Source: Ruania rhizosphaerae
Lineage (GTDB): Bacteria > Actinomycetota > Actinomycetes > Actinomycetales > Beutenbergiaceae
NCBI RefSeq assembly: GCF_009805705.1
Contig: NZ_VSMB01000007.1
Coordinates: forward strand, 1-64,000
Direction: 5' to 3'
Length of the DNA: 64,000 bases
Under the pieces are notes generated by a model. That model saw only the letters and a list, made by a program, of their open reading frames with translations, was not told the origin of the DNA and made no database searches. Shown here in pieces: positions 9,302 to 18,765 of this stretch. Positions within the stretch are counted from its first letter, which is position 1. Every line of letters starts with the position of its first letter. Position numbers and translations under genes: made by a program.

Positions 9302-9345
9302 CCTGGTCAACGCCTAGCGCAGTACCTCGCGGGACCAGCCCGCAC

Positions 9346-9392
9346 ACAAAATCCCTCGTCGATCTGGTCACCAGATCGACGAGGGATTTTGT
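9346..9392. terminator. Bidirectional hairpin terminator
   Basis: A perfect 23-base inverted repeat around a single central base, between the convergent fba and large ABC genes. The arms begin with aaaa and end with tttt, so both strands get a T run after the stem. Confidence 0.92.
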
Positions 9393-9401
9393 ATCGGGGC
9401 G

Positions 9402-12400
9402 TCAGCCCGCCAGGTGCCCCCAGTCCTGACGCAGCTCCCGCCACGGCCCGACGGCGGCCACCTCACCCTCGCGCAGCACAACCACCCGGTCGGCCAGGGC
9501 CAGTGCGGCCCGCTTCGAGGTCGCGCCGATCACGGTGGTGCTGCGCTCACGCAGGGCCGCCCACAGCTCCAGCTCGGTGCTGGCGTCCAGGGCGCTGGAG
9601 ACGTCGTCGGCGAGCAGCAGGTCCGTGTCCGTGGCCAAGGCCCGAGCCAACGCCAGGCGCTGCACCTGACCACCGGAGAGTCGCACCCCGCGGTGCCCGA
9701 CCAGGGCCTCCACCCCGCCGGCCTCCCGTACGTCCTGACCGAGGCGGGCATCGGCTACCGGGCGGTCGAGATCACGCTCGTGACCGAGGCGGATGTTGTC
9801 GGCGAAAGTGCCCGAGAGCACCCGTGGAACCTGTGCCACGTGCGCCACCTGCCCGGGTCGCAGGAAGGTCTCCGCATCCTCGATCTCCTGGCCGTTCCAC
9901 CGGATGGCCCCCTCGTGTGAGACCAGACCGGCCAGGGCACTGAGCAGACTGGACTTGCCGGAGCCGACCTGGCCGACGAGCAGCACCAGTTCCCCGGCTC
10001 GGACCTCCAGATCGACACCGGAGATGCCGATCGTGCCGTCATCGTGCACGGCCGTGACGTTCTCGAGTCGCAGCCGTTCCAGTCGCTCCCGAGTGGGTGG
10101 ATCTGCTGCCGGAGCAGCGCCGGTGAGCAGATCCACGCCCTCGGGCAGGTGCATCAGGTCCACACCTCCGGCGAACGAGGCCGTGGCCTTCTGCCAGGCG
10201 CGGGTGCCCGGAGCTTCCGTGACCACGGCGCCGGCCACCCGGCCGAACCAGTCGAAGCCGCCCACGGCGTTGGCGACGAGCAGCGCTGTCGCGAGCCCCC
10301 ACCAGTTCCACAGCACCCCTGCCCACGCGGTGACCACTCCTGCTTGTACGAGCACCACCGGTACGCCATCGAGCACCGCCTGTACCCGGTGCTCGCGCAC
10401 CGCCTTGCCGACGCGTTCGTCGTCGACCGTGCTCAGGTGCGCATGCACGTCCGGGGTGGCGCCGGCGAGCTTGACCGTCCGGGCCGACTCCAGCACCGAG
10501 ACCAATGATCGGCCGAACCAGGCCCGCGCCTGCGATGCCGCCGCGGCCGAGCGCCCGGCGATGGGGCGGCCGATACTCGAGGCCAGTGCGGAGAACACCA
10601 TCACCGCGAGGAGCACGGCACCGGCCAGCCACGTGCCGGCCAGGGCCGCCGTCACGGCTGCGATCACCAGGCCGTTGATGAAGTCGACCCAGCGGTCGGC
10701 ATACCGGGCGTACCGGTCGGCGTCCATACTGCGTGCCACGACCTCCCCGGGTGGCGTACGGGGGAGGCGGCGCTGCATGGTCTGGCCGCGCAGCACTGAC
10801 ATCCGGGTCCGAAGCAGCACTTCCACCCACCAGCGCGGGTACCGCCAGATCGCGTCACCGAAGATCAGCGGGAACGCGAGCAGTCCGATCACCAGTGCGG
10901 CGAGCAGCCACCCCACCGAGGAGCCGCTCTGCACCGCTTCCACCAGGCGCCCCCACCAGAACCCCGTCAGCGCCCCGTGGGCGCCGAGCAGCGCCGAGAC
11001 CAGAAACCCGATCGCACCCCCGACACCCCACGCCTTGCGGGCCATGAGCGCACTGAGCACGCCTCGCGCCAGGCTCGGACCTGTTCCCACATCCTCACGT
11101 TCCGGTGGTAGGACCGTGCGGCGCCGGTGCCCAAGCTGCGTTGCCGCCGTCGCGGGACCGTCGCTGCTGTGGTCACCGTCGTGGTCGCTCCGGTCATCAC
11201 CGCTGCCGGAGTCACCTGCCTCCAACAGGTCCCGGAACGGGCCCGCTTCCGCGGCGAGGACGGGCCGCGGACCATGCTGGACCACCTGGCCATGGTCGAG
11301 CACCGCCACCGACTCCGCCCGAGCGGTCGTGCTCAGCCGGTGGGCGATGAGGATTCCTGTGCGCCCGCGCAGCAGCCGGTCCGAAGCAGCCACCACGCGA
11401 CGCTCGGTCAATGGGTCCATCCGTGCCGTTGCCTCGTCCAGGATGACGATCTGCACATCCCGCACCAGCAGCCGCGCAAAGGCGACGAGTTGCTCCTCAC
11501 CAGCGGAGAGGGTCGTCCCGCTCGCCCCCAGCAGGGTGTCGAGTCCGTCGGAGAGCCCGGCCACCCAGTCGGTCAGGCCCAGCTCGATCACCGCTGCCTC
11601 CACCCGCGCGCGCGGCACGTCGGAGAACAGCGTGATGTTCTGTGCCAGTGTCCCTGCCAGGATGTCGGTGCGCTGGCTCACCACCCCGACGGCGGCACGC
11701 AACTCCTGCAGGTCGAGCTCGGTCACATCCATGCCACCCAGAAAGACCGAGCCCGGCTCGGGTTCGACCGCCCGGGAGAGCAGCGCCGCCAGCGTCGACT
11801 TGCCCGAGCCGGTCCGCCCGACCAGCGCGATCGTCTCCCCGGCGGGCACGTGCAGGGTGATACCGCTGAGGGCGAAGGAGCCTTCCGGGTAGGCGAAGTG
11901 CAAGTTGCGTACCTCCACCCCGAGACGTCCCTCGGGAACGGAAGCTCCGCCGTCGGGCTCGGGCGGGGAGGCGAACATCTGCCTGATGCGCACCAGGGCA
12001 CCCAGGCCCGCCTGCAGATCGGGCAGCTGCTCGGCCATGTGCGAGACCAGGCCGACGAACTGGGCCGTCACCAGGAACAGTGTCACCAGCCGGGCCACGG
12101 AGAGATCGCCGCCGATCGCCAGTGCCACCCCGGTGACCGCGACGGCGGCAAGCAGGCTGTGGAGCACTATGCCCGCACGTCGGATGAGGCGGGATTCCAG
12201 CACGATCACGCGGGCGAACTTCTCGTGCACAGCAGCCGAGAGGCGAGCCAGGCGCCGCACCACGTACGCCTGCCCGAGGCTGGTTCGCAGGTCGTCGCGA
12301 CCGGCGATCCCTTCCTCGAGCACGGCCGCATGGTCCGTCCAGGCCATCTCCTCGATCACCTTGCGCTCGGCGATCGGGGCGAGCAACGGCCGCACCACCA

Positions 12401-12947
12401 GGCCCGTGATCACCGCGAGCACCGGGAACAGCGCGAATGCCGGCCACCACGTCCACCCGGCCACCAACCACATCGGCACCACCAGGAAGAGGGTGCGCAG
12501 GATGCCCCACCCCTGCATCCGGACGAGAGTCCCGACGTCGTGGGTGTCGTCGTCGACCCGGTCGAGGATCTCGCCCACGGCCTGCTCGGAGAGCGTCGCC
12601 AGCGGCTGGTGCAGGGCCGCCGTCAGCAGGTCGCCGCGTAGCCGCCCCTCGGCCCGGTCCACGACGGTCGACCAGATCACCCGGCCCGCGGTGTCCAGCA
12701 GCGCTGCTCCCAGCACGCACAAGGCCAGCAGCATCACACCGGTCGCCACCGGGTTCTCGGCGAGCCGGCCCGCGATCACGGTCCCGAATGTCTGCGAGAC
12801 CGCTGAGACCATGCTGATCAGCAGTGCGAGCACGGTCGCTGGGCGGCGCAGGCGTCGCCAATCGACCCGGCGAGCCGGATCTTCCGGCACGGTCGGGCGC
12901 GTTGTGGTGTGGCTCTCTGCCGGAGCCCGCGGGGCGGTCGTGGTCAT
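9402..12947 (-). CDS. Fused two-half ABC exporter (TMD-NBD-TMD-NBD)
   Basis: An 1181-residue polypeptide carrying a whole exporter. Order: membrane domain 1 (about 35-310), ATPase 1 (345-575), an acidic His/Asp-rich linker (576-605), membrane domain 2 (635-905), ATPase 2 (955-1178). ATPase 1 has GRTGSGKST (377), signature LSAGEEQ (480), Walker B VILDEA with catalytic E505, and switch H536. ATPase 2 has GQVGSGKSS (992), a standard LSGGQVQ (1090), but ADDV (D1115 for the catalytic Glu) and GATS in place of the switch His. In the head-to-tail dimer this leaves one complete and one dead ATP site, as in heterodimeric exporters. The substrate is unknown. Confidence 0.93.
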   Translation of the reverse strand: MTTTAPRAPAESHTTTRPTVPEDPARRVDWRRLRRPATVLALLISMVSAVSQTFGTVIAGRLAENPVATGVMLLALCVLGAALLDTAGRVIWSTVVDRAEGRLRGDLLTAALHQPLATLSEQAVGEILDRVDDDTHDVGTLVRMQGWGILRTLFLVVPMWLVAGWTWWPAFALFPVLAVITGLVVRPLLAPIAERKVIEEMAWTDHAAVLEEGIAGRDDLRTSLGQAYVVRRLARLSAAVHEKFARVIVLESRLIRRAGIVLHSLLAAVAVTGVALAIGGDLSVARLVTLFLVTAQFVGLVSHMAEQLPDLQAGLGALVRIRQMFASPPEPDGGASVPEGRLGVEVRNLHFAYPEGSFALSGITLHVPAGETIALVGRTGSGKSTLAALLSRAVEPEPGSVFLGGMDVTELDLQELRAAVGVVSQRTDILAGTLAQNITLFSDVPRARVEAAVIELGLTDWVAGLSDGLDTLLGASGTTLSAGEEQLVAFARLLVRDVQIVILDEATARMDPLTERRVVAASDRLLRGRTGILIAHRLSTTARAESVAVLDHGQVVQHGPRPVLAAEAGPFRDLLEAGDSGSGDDRSDHDGDHSSDGPATAATQLGHRRRTVLPPEREDVGTGPSLARGVLSALMARKAWGVGGAIGFLVSALLGAHGALTGFWWGRLVEAVQSGSSVGWLLAALVIGLLAFPLIFGDAIWRYPRWWVEVLLRTRMSVLRGQTMQRRLPRTPPGEVVARSMDADRYARYADRWVDFINGLVIAAVTAALAGTWLAGAVLLAVMVFSALASSIGRPIAGRSAAAASQARAWFGRSLVSVLESARTVKLAGATPDVHAHLSTVDDERVGKAVREHRVQAVLDGVPVVLVQAGVVTAWAGVLWNWWGLATALLVANAVGGFDWFGRVAGAVVTEAPGTRAWQKATASFAGGVDLMHLPEGVDLLTGAAPAADPPTRERLERLRLENVTAVHDDGTIGISGVDLEVRAGELVLLVGQVGSGKSSLLSALAGLVSHEGAIRWNGQEIEDAETFLRPGQVAHVAQVPRVLSGTFADNIRLGHERDLDRPVADARLGQDVREAGGVEALVGHRGVRLSGGQVQRLALARALATDTDLLLADDVSSALDASTELELWAALRERSTTVIGATSKRAALALADRVVVLREGEVAAVGPWRELRQDWGHLAG

Positions 12948-13051
12948 AGCGTGTCAACTGTAGGAACGACCTCCGACATCGGTCATCGTCTTTTCCGGCC
13001 ACCGCGAGTGTTGAAGGCCACACGCAGGAGCGGATCTGCCATCATGCGCGC

Positions 13052-13474
13052 ATGGGGGCGTTCTGGCGGGTCGGTGTGATGGTATTGCTCGTGGGGGTGC
13101 TGGTGGCGGCCCAGTTCCTGCGTGCCGACCATTGGTACCCGCTGGGAAGTCTGGGGCAGTACGCCTACCCCCGTGACCCGGACGGCGACGTGATCAACAC
13201 CTACGTCATGGGCGTCACGACCACCGGCGACGAGGTGCGTGTGGGCCTGACGCCCGGCTCGGCCGGCATCTCGCGCGTCGAGTTTGAGGTCCAGCTCCCT
13301 GAGTTCCAGGCCGATCCTGACCTGCTGGGTGACATCGTCGAGGCCTGGCAGGACAGCCACCCTCCGCACGTGCTCACCTCGGTCACGGTGTACGAGAACA
13401 TCTCCCCGATGTCCGCAGGTGCCCTGGCATCCGAGCCGTACGACACAGTTGTGCTCACCTGGGAGGTCCCGTGA
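13052..13474 (+). CDS. Membrane-anchored protein paired with HTTM protein
   Basis: A 140-residue protein of unknown function with one N-terminal membrane helix (about residues 6-22, VGVMVLLVGVLVAAQFL) and an extracytoplasmic remainder of about 115 residues (LGQYAYPRDPDGDVINTYVM). It overlaps the next gene by 4 bases (GTGA), so the two are translationally coupled and probably act together. Small companions of this kind are common beside HTTM-domain proteins. Confidence 0.75.
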   Translation: MGAFWRVGVMVLLVGVLVAAQFLRADHWYPLGSLGQYAYPRDPDGDVINTYVMGVTTTGDEVRVGLTPGSAGISRVEFEVQLPEFQADPDLLGDIVEAWQDSHPPHVLTSVTVYENISPMSAGALASEPYDTVVLTWEVP

Positions 13475-14367
13475 CGGCGGCCCTCGCCCTGGCGCGCCGC
13501 GTGCTGGCTTGGCTCGTACCCGCGCTGCCCCGGGCACGGGTGGCGTGGGTGCGCACGGCCCTGGCGGTCATGGCGGTGCTGGACGTGCGCTACTTCCTGA
13601 ACTCCACCGGGGAGCGGGGCGCGACCCCGGACCTGTTCGCCCCGGTGCTCGTGGCCGAGTGGCTGCACCTGCCCCCGGTCACCGACGGCGTGGCGCAGAT
13701 GTTGTTCGTCGGCGTGCACCTGGGGGCGGCTGCCGTGGCGCTCGGTGGTTTCACTCGCGTGCCTGCCGCTGTGCAGCACGCCGGTGGACTGGTGCTCGGT
13801 GGCTCGTATCTGCTCTGGGTGCTGTGGGCGATGAGCTACGGCTACGTCTCCCACGACCACATGGCGATCGTGATCGGCATGCTGGTACTGCCCACCGCAG
13901 GGACGTCCCGCTACGGCGGGGGACCGGCGGCGGACTCCGTGGCAGGGTGGCCGTTGCGGATGATCCAGCTCTTCACCGTTCTCACCTACCTCGGGTCGGT
14001 GCTGGCGAAATACGTCTTCAGCGGCGGCTCGCTGCTGCGCTGGGCCACCTCCGGCACGCTCGCGTGGGCGTTCATCCGCAGGCCCAACGATGTGAACCAG
14101 TTGCTGGTGCAGCATGCGCTGCTGCTGCGAGCGGCACAGTGGGGAGCGTTGCTGCTGGAGATCGTCTCACCGGCGGTGTTCGCGCTACGGGGGCGGTGGC
14201 TGGCGCTCGCGATCGGGGCCTTCATGTCCTTCCACCTGGCCACCTTCGTGCTGCTGGGCATCCACTTCCTGCCCACGGTGGTCTGCTGGTCGGCGTTCGT
14301 CCCGTGGGAGCGACTCCCTGCCTGGTGGCGGGCACGTCGCCGGACGGCGGCCCTCGCCCCTGCCTGA
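13471..14367 (+). CDS. HTTM-domain integral membrane protein
   Basis: A 298-residue multi-pass protein related to the horizontally transferred transmembrane (HTTM) domain, also found in the membrane part of vitamin K-dependent gamma-carboxylase. It has about eight hydrophobic segments. The segment YGYVSHDHMAIVIGMLVLP holds polar histidines within a helix, as HTTM proteins do. It ends in an Arg-rich cytoplasmic tail. The function of bacterial stand-alone HTTM proteins is not settled. It is coupled to the preceding gene. Confidence 0.7.
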   Translation: MTAALALARRVLAWLVPALPRARVAWVRTALAVMAVLDVRYFLNSTGERGATPDLFAPVLVAEWLHLPPVTDGVAQMLFVGVHLGAAAVALGGFTRVPAAVQHAGGLVLGGSYLLWVLWAMSYGYVSHDHMAIVIGMLVLPTAGTSRYGGGPAADSVAGWPLRMIQLFTVLTYLGSVLAKYVFSGGSLLRWATSGTLAWAFIRRPNDVNQLLVQHALLLRAAQWGALLLEIVSPAVFALRGRWLALAIGAFMSFHLATFVLLGIHFLPTVVCWSAFVPWERLPAWWRARRRTAALAPA

Positions 14368-14383
14368 CGCCTCGCCCGGGCGC

Positions 14384-14755
14384 TCAGTTCGCCGGGTCGT
14401 GCTCGACGACGTCCACCAGATCCCCGATGTGTGTCGCCTCCAGCAGGAACCGGACGACGTCCGGCGGCCGGATCAGCAACGGTCGTCCGGGCGTATGGCT
14501 GGCGAGCCGGGCCAGCAGTGCGATGCCGGCCGAGTCCATGAACTCCACGTGCCGCACGTCCACTTTGACGGGCAGACCAGCCTTCTCCGCTTCGGTGACA
14601 GCCTCGGTGAGCTCGTCGGACATGGCCACGTCGATCTCGCCGGAGAGCACCAGCCTGGTGCAGTCGTCTTCGAGCAGTGTCTGCACGATCCCGGTGCTGC
14701 CGTCGCCGCTGTCCGGGTTGCGGGGTGGCACGGCATCGCTGGGTGCGTCGGGCAC
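14384..14755 (-). CDS. STAS-domain anti-anti-sigma factor-like protein
   Basis: A 123-residue single STAS domain, the fold of SpoIIAA/RsbV. FMDSAGIALLARL carries the serine that anti-sigma kinases phosphorylate in this family. GTG 14755 is chosen because an AGGAGG Shine-Dalgarno lies at 14760-14765; the frame stays open to 14815 but has no ribosome site there. No partner kinase or sigma factor is adjacent. It converges with the HTTM gene with only 16 bases between. Confidence 0.85.
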   Translation of the reverse strand: MPDAPSDAVPPRNPDSGDGSTGIVQTLLEDDCTRLVLSGEIDVAMSDELTEAVTEAEKAGLPVKVDVRHVEFMDSAGIALLARLASHTPGRPLLIRPPDVVRFLLEATHIGDLVDVVEHDPAN

Positions 14756-14935
14756 GGAGCCTCCTGTGGGGGACGGGCCGGAGCGCGCATATGGCGAGCC
14801 CTTCAGTACTGACACGGTAGACGATTCGTGCAGGCCACACGTAGCGGTTCAGCGCGTGTCACGGGACGGGTGCGTCCCACCGCAACCATCACGGTCGGTT
14901 CCTGAGTGGAGCATCCCGGATGCCAGACTGGGGTC

Positions 14936-15343
14936 ATGCATGCGAACCTGCTTGGCCCGGAACCGACCCGGCTGCCCGAGGATCACCCGGATATGGCGGC
15001 GCGCGCCGCGATCGGCGAGGGGACGTCGCTGCGCGATGTTGCCGCCCGTTACCCGGCGGCGAGCTACGCCTGGGGGATGCTGGCACGGGAGAGCCTCGCG
15101 GCCGAGGACCCAGTGGCCGCCTACGCCTTCGCCCGCACCGGCTACCACCGTGGCCTGGACGCCCTGCGCCGGGCCGGTTGGCGCGGTGCTGGCCCGATCC
15201 CGGCTGAGCACGTCCCGAACCAGGGGTTCCTCATCGCTCTGCTTGCGCTTGCAGACGCCGCCGAGGCGATCGGTGAAGCGGAAGAAGCCGAGCGGTGCCG
15301 GTCCTTCGCCGACGATTCGGACCCGGCGGCACGGTCGCTGTGA
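14936..15343 (+). CDS. DUF3151 family protein
   Basis: A 135-residue cytoplasmic protein of the actinobacterial DUF3151 family (NLLGPEPTRLPEDHP at the N terminus, GYHRGLDALRRAGWRG in the middle). Its function is unknown. In many Actinomycetota it sits beside purA, as here, 54 bases upstream. Helical repeats and a segment around ASYAWGMLARE recall TPR-like packing. ATG 14936 is used; an in-frame ATG at 14906 lacks family sequence. Confidence 0.85.
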   Translation: MHANLLGPEPTRLPEDHPDMAARAAIGEGTSLRDVAARYPAASYAWGMLARESLAAEDPVAAYAFARTGYHRGLDALRRAGWRGAGPIPAEHVPNQGFLIALLALADAAEAIGEAEEAERCRSFADDSDPAARSL

Positions 15344-15397
15344 TCACCGGTAGGCTGCACTGGGCCTGAACAGGTCTCGCAGACCGGAAGGAAACGC

Positions 15398-16684
15398 ATG
15401 CCAGCCGTGGTGGTCCTCGGTGCCCAGTGGGGCGACGAAGGCAAGGGGAAGGCGACCGACCAGCTCGGTTCTCGCGTCGACTACGTGGTGAAGTTCAACG
15501 GCGGTAACAACGCCGGGCACACCGTGGTGGTCGGGGATGAGAAGTACGCGCTCCACCTGCTGCCCTCCGGGATCCTCTCCGAAGGATGCACGCCGGTGAT
15601 CGGCAACGGCGTGGTGGTCGATCTTGAGGTGCTCTTCGATGAGCTGGACGGCCTCACGGCGCGTGGTGTGGACGTGTCCAAGCTACTCATCTCCTCCAGC
15701 GCCCACGTCATCCCCAGCTACAACCGGACGCTGGACAAGGTCACTGAGCGTTTCCTCGGCAAGCGGCAGATCGGCACCACTGGCCGCGGGATCGGCCCCA
15801 CCTACGCGGACAAGATGAGCCGTGTGGGCATCCGCATCTCCGATCTGTTCGACGAGGGCATCCTGCGGGAAAAGGTCGAGGGTGCGCTCGAGCAGAAGAA
15901 CCAGATCCTCGTCAAGATCTACAACCGGCGCGCGGCCGACATCGATGCCGTGACCGACGAGCTGCTCTCCTACGCTGACCGGGTCCGCCCCATGGTCGCC
16001 GACACCTCCCTGGTGCTGAACCAGGCGCTCGATGCCGGCAAGACCGTCGTCTACGAGGCGGGGCAGGCCACGATGCTCGACGTCGACCATGGAACCTATC
16101 CGTTCGTGACGTCGTCCTCCGCCACGGCCGGCGGTGCAGCGACAGGATCCGGGATCGGCCCCACGCGGCTCGATCGGGTGGTCGGTGTGATCAAGGCCTA
16201 CACCACGCGTGTGGGCGAAGGTCCGTTCCCCACCGAGCTCAACGACGACGACGGGGAGTCGCTGCGTAAGGCGGGTGGCGAGTTCGGTGTCACCACCGGG
16301 CGGCCCCGTCGCTGCGGCTGGTACGACGCAGTCGTGGCCCGTTACGCGGGCCGCGTGAATGGACTCACTGACCTCGTGCTCACCAAGTTGGACGTGCTCA
16401 CGGGCTGGGAGAAGGTCCCGGTGTGCGTGGCCTACGACGTGGACGGCGTCCGCCACGACGAGATGCCCGTGGACCAGACCGCCTTCCACCACGCCACCCC
16501 GATCTACGAGTACCTCGACGGGTGGTGGGAGGACATCTCCGGCTGCCGGACCTTCGAGGACCTCCCCGTGAACGCCCAGCGCTATGTGCTCGCGCTGGAG
16601 GAGATGTCCGGTACCCGGATCTCCTCGATCGGAGTGGGACCGGACCGGGCCGCGACCATCGTGCGTCACGACCTGCTGGACTGA
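15398..16684 (+). CDS. purA: Adenylosuccinate synthetase
   Basis: A 428-residue enzyme joining IMP and aspartate with GTP, the first committed step to AMP. The N terminus [11 protein letters not shown] carries the GTP loop and catalytic Asp; NAGHTVV holds the catalytic His. [13 protein letters not shown] binds IMP. The C-terminal guanine-specificity region (TKLDVL) is present. ATG follows a GGAAGGAAACGC Shine-Dalgarno region. Full length for the family. Confidence 0.97.
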   Translation: MPAVVVLGAQWGDEGKGKATDQLGSRVDYVVKFNGGNNAGHTVVVGDEKYALHLLPSGILSEGCTPVIGNGVVVDLEVLFDELDGLTARGVDVSKLLISSSAHVIPSYNRTLDKVTERFLGKRQIGTTGRGIGPTYADKMSRVGIRISDLFDEGILREKVEGALEQKNQILVKIYNRRAADIDAVTDELLSYADRVRPMVADTSLVLNQALDAGKTVVYEAGQATMLDVDHGTYPFVTSSSATAGGAATGSGIGPTRLDRVVGVIKAYTTRVGEGPFPTELNDDDGESLRKAGGEFGVTTGRPRRCGWYDAVVARYAGRVNGLTDLVLTKLDVLTGWEKVPVCVAYDVDGVRHDEMPVDQTAFHHATPIYEYLDGWWEDISGCRTFEDLPVNAQRYVLALEEMSGTRISSIGVGPDRAATIVRHDLLD

Positions 16685-16863
16685 CCCGTCCGTCGCGATG
16701 ACGGGACCCGTTTGGGCCGGTCGTGTCATCCCGATGTCAGTGCTGTACCGGCTCTCGGTCAAACGTTCGCCTGGAAATTCTCACGAACTTCGCTACGGTG
16801 GATTGTTTGTCGGGAGGTATAGCCCTACCGACGCGCGCATACGGAACCGAGGAGAGGGAGACG

Positions 16864-18666
16864 ATGACAGCCGAGGTGAAGGAGAAAGCACCGCCGCCAC
16901 CAGAGGATCCCGACCGTTCCGGGCCCTGGTACACCTCCGTCAGGCCGGGGGTCTTCTGGCCGTCGATGGTGGTGATCGCCGCCTTCGTGATCGCAGCCAT
17001 CGCCGGCGGGTCAGCGTTCGGTGATGCGATCGGCGTGGTCAGCGGTGGAATCGTCACGGCCTTCGGGTGGTACTACATCGTGCTCGTGACGGCCTTCGTC
17101 GGCTTCGCGGTCTGGGTGGGCGTGAGCCACTACGGCGACATCGTCCTGGGAGACGAGGACGAGCCGGCCGAATTCAAGATGGGGCCGTGGCTGGCGATGC
17201 TGTTCGCTGCCGGTATGGGAATCGGTCTGATGTTCTGGGGTGTGGCGGAGCCACTGCACCACTTCGCCGGCATCCCGAACAGGTCCACCGGGATCGCAGA
17301 GATGGACGCCGCCGGGGCGGAAGAGTCCTTGGTGACCACCTTCCTGCACTGGGGTCTGCACCCCTGGGCGATTTACGTCGTCGTGGGTCTGGCCATCGCC
17401 TATGCCGTGCACGTGCGCAAGCGCCCGGTCTCCATCCGCTGGTCGCTGGAATCCCTGCTCGGCAAGCGCACCGACAGCTGGATCGGGAACGTCATCGACG
17501 TCATCGCCGTGGTCGGGACCGTCTTCGGCGTGGCGACCTCGCTCGGTCTCGGAGTATCTCAGGTCGCCTCCGGCCTGAGCTTCCTGGACATCATCGATGA
17601 GCCGACGAACCTCATCATGGTGGTCCTCATCGGGCTGATCACACTGGCCGCGCTGGTCTCGGTGGTCACCGGGGTGAAGAAGGGCATCAAGTACCTGTCC
17701 AACGGGAACATGATCCTGGCCATCGCTCTGATGGTTTTCGTGCTCATCGCGGGACCGACCATGTTCCTGTTGCGCGAGTACATCGAAGCCACCGGTCTGT
17801 ACTTCCAGGAGTTCCTCAACAACGCCTTCCGTACGACCGCCTTCGCCGGTGAGGACGGCACCGCCTGGCAGGGCTGGTGGACCGCCTTCTACTGGGGCTG
17901 GTGGGTCTCCTGGGCGCCCTTCGTCGGCGTCTTCATCGCCCGGATCTCGCGAGGCCGGACCGTACGCGAGTTCGTCGTCGGTGTGCTGGTGCTGCCGACC
18001 GCGTTCTCCTTCCTGTGGTTCACCGTCTTCGGCGGCACGGCCCTGTACCGTCAGCTCTTCGGTGAGGGCGGTCTGGTCACCGAGGGTGGACCCGACGACA
18101 GTGTCGGACCGGAAGGGCTGACCGTCGATGGCACCGGCTCGCTGTTCACCTTGCTGGACGGTCTGGTCGGCGAACCCGGCAGCGGGATCGGGAAGGTGCT
18201 CGTCGGTCTGGCGGTGCTGTTGGTGATCATCTTCTTCGTCACCTCCTCCGACTCCGGCTCGCTCGTGATCGACATGCTTGCCTCCGGCGGTGACCCCGAC
18301 CCGCCGAAGTGGAGCCGCGTGCTGTGGGCCACACTTGAGGGCTTGGTCGCGGCTGCCCTGCTGCTCGCGGGTGGAAGTGCTGTGCTGGGGGCGTTGCAGA
18401 GTGTGGCGATCTCCATCGCGCTGCCGTTCAGCATCATCATGATCTTCATGTGCGTGGCGCTCATCAAGCAGTTCCGTTCGCAGCGGGCTCGGATGTTGCG
18501 GGCCCAGCGCCGCATCGCGCGGGATGAGCTGACCGATCACGTCTCGACCTCGTTCATCGAGGACGGGCTGCTCGATCCGCCGCCCGCCGTGAAGCGGAAG
18601 CTGTTCAACCGCAAGAAGAAGCAGCAGCAGGACGCGGCGTCTCAGTCGGACTCGGTGCAGGTCTGA
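16864..18666 (+). CDS. BCCT family betaine/choline/carnitine transporter
   Basis: A 600-residue, 12-helix secondary transporter. GMGIGLMFWGVAEP is the substrate and sodium site region of BCCT helix 3, and GWWVSWAPFVG is the family signature in helix 8. GMGIG is the form seen in sodium-coupled glycine betaine carriers such as BetP, so import of a compatible solute is likely. The last 60 residues are charged and Lys/Gln-rich, like the osmosensing tail of BetP. ATG 16864 follows GGAGAGGGAG. A strong terminator follows. Confidence 0.93.
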   Translation: MTAEVKEKAPPPPEDPDRSGPWYTSVRPGVFWPSMVVIAAFVIAAIAGGSAFGDAIGVVSGGIVTAFGWYYIVLVTAFVGFAVWVGVSHYGDIVLGDEDEPAEFKMGPWLAMLFAAGMGIGLMFWGVAEPLHHFAGIPNRSTGIAEMDAAGAEESLVTTFLHWGLHPWAIYVVVGLAIAYAVHVRKRPVSIRWSLESLLGKRTDSWIGNVIDVIAVVGTVFGVATSLGLGVSQVASGLSFLDIIDEPTNLIMVVLIGLITLAALVSVVTGVKKGIKYLSNGNMILAIALMVFVLIAGPTMFLLREYIEATGLYFQEFLNNAFRTTAFAGEDGTAWQGWWTAFYWGWWVSWAPFVGVFIARISRGRTVREFVVGVLVLPTAFSFLWFTVFGGTALYRQLFGEGGLVTEGGPDDSVGPEGLTVDGTGSLFTLLDGLVGEPGSGIGKVLVGLAVLLVIIFFVTSSDSGSLVIDMLASGGDPDPPKWSRVLWATLEGLVAAALLLAGGSAVLGALQSVAISIALPFSIIMIFMCVALIKQFRSQRARMLRAQRRIARDELTDHVSTSFIEDGLLDPPPAVKRKLFNRKKKQQQDAASQSDSVQV

Positions 18667-18688
18667 CCTGACTCACAGCAGTCCTCAC

Positions 18689-18733
18689 GAACGCACCCGG
18701 GTGCGGGCACCGAGCCCGCACCCGGGTGCGTTC
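18689..18733. terminator. Hairpin terminator after BCCT gene
   Basis: A perfect 20-base stem (18689-18708 with 18714-18733) and 5-base loop. The promoter of purD begins about 20 bases later. Confidence 0.9.
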
Positions 18734-18751
18734 TCGTTTGGGACGCCACGG

Positions 18752-18757
18752 TAGGCT
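18752..18757 (+). promoter_or_regulatory. Leaderless -10 element for purD
   Basis: TAGGCT lies 8 bases before GTG 18766. The string gtaggctcgggca is repeated exactly before the leaderless MFS gene at 43481. Confidence 0.55.
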
Positions 18758-18765
18758 CGGGCACC

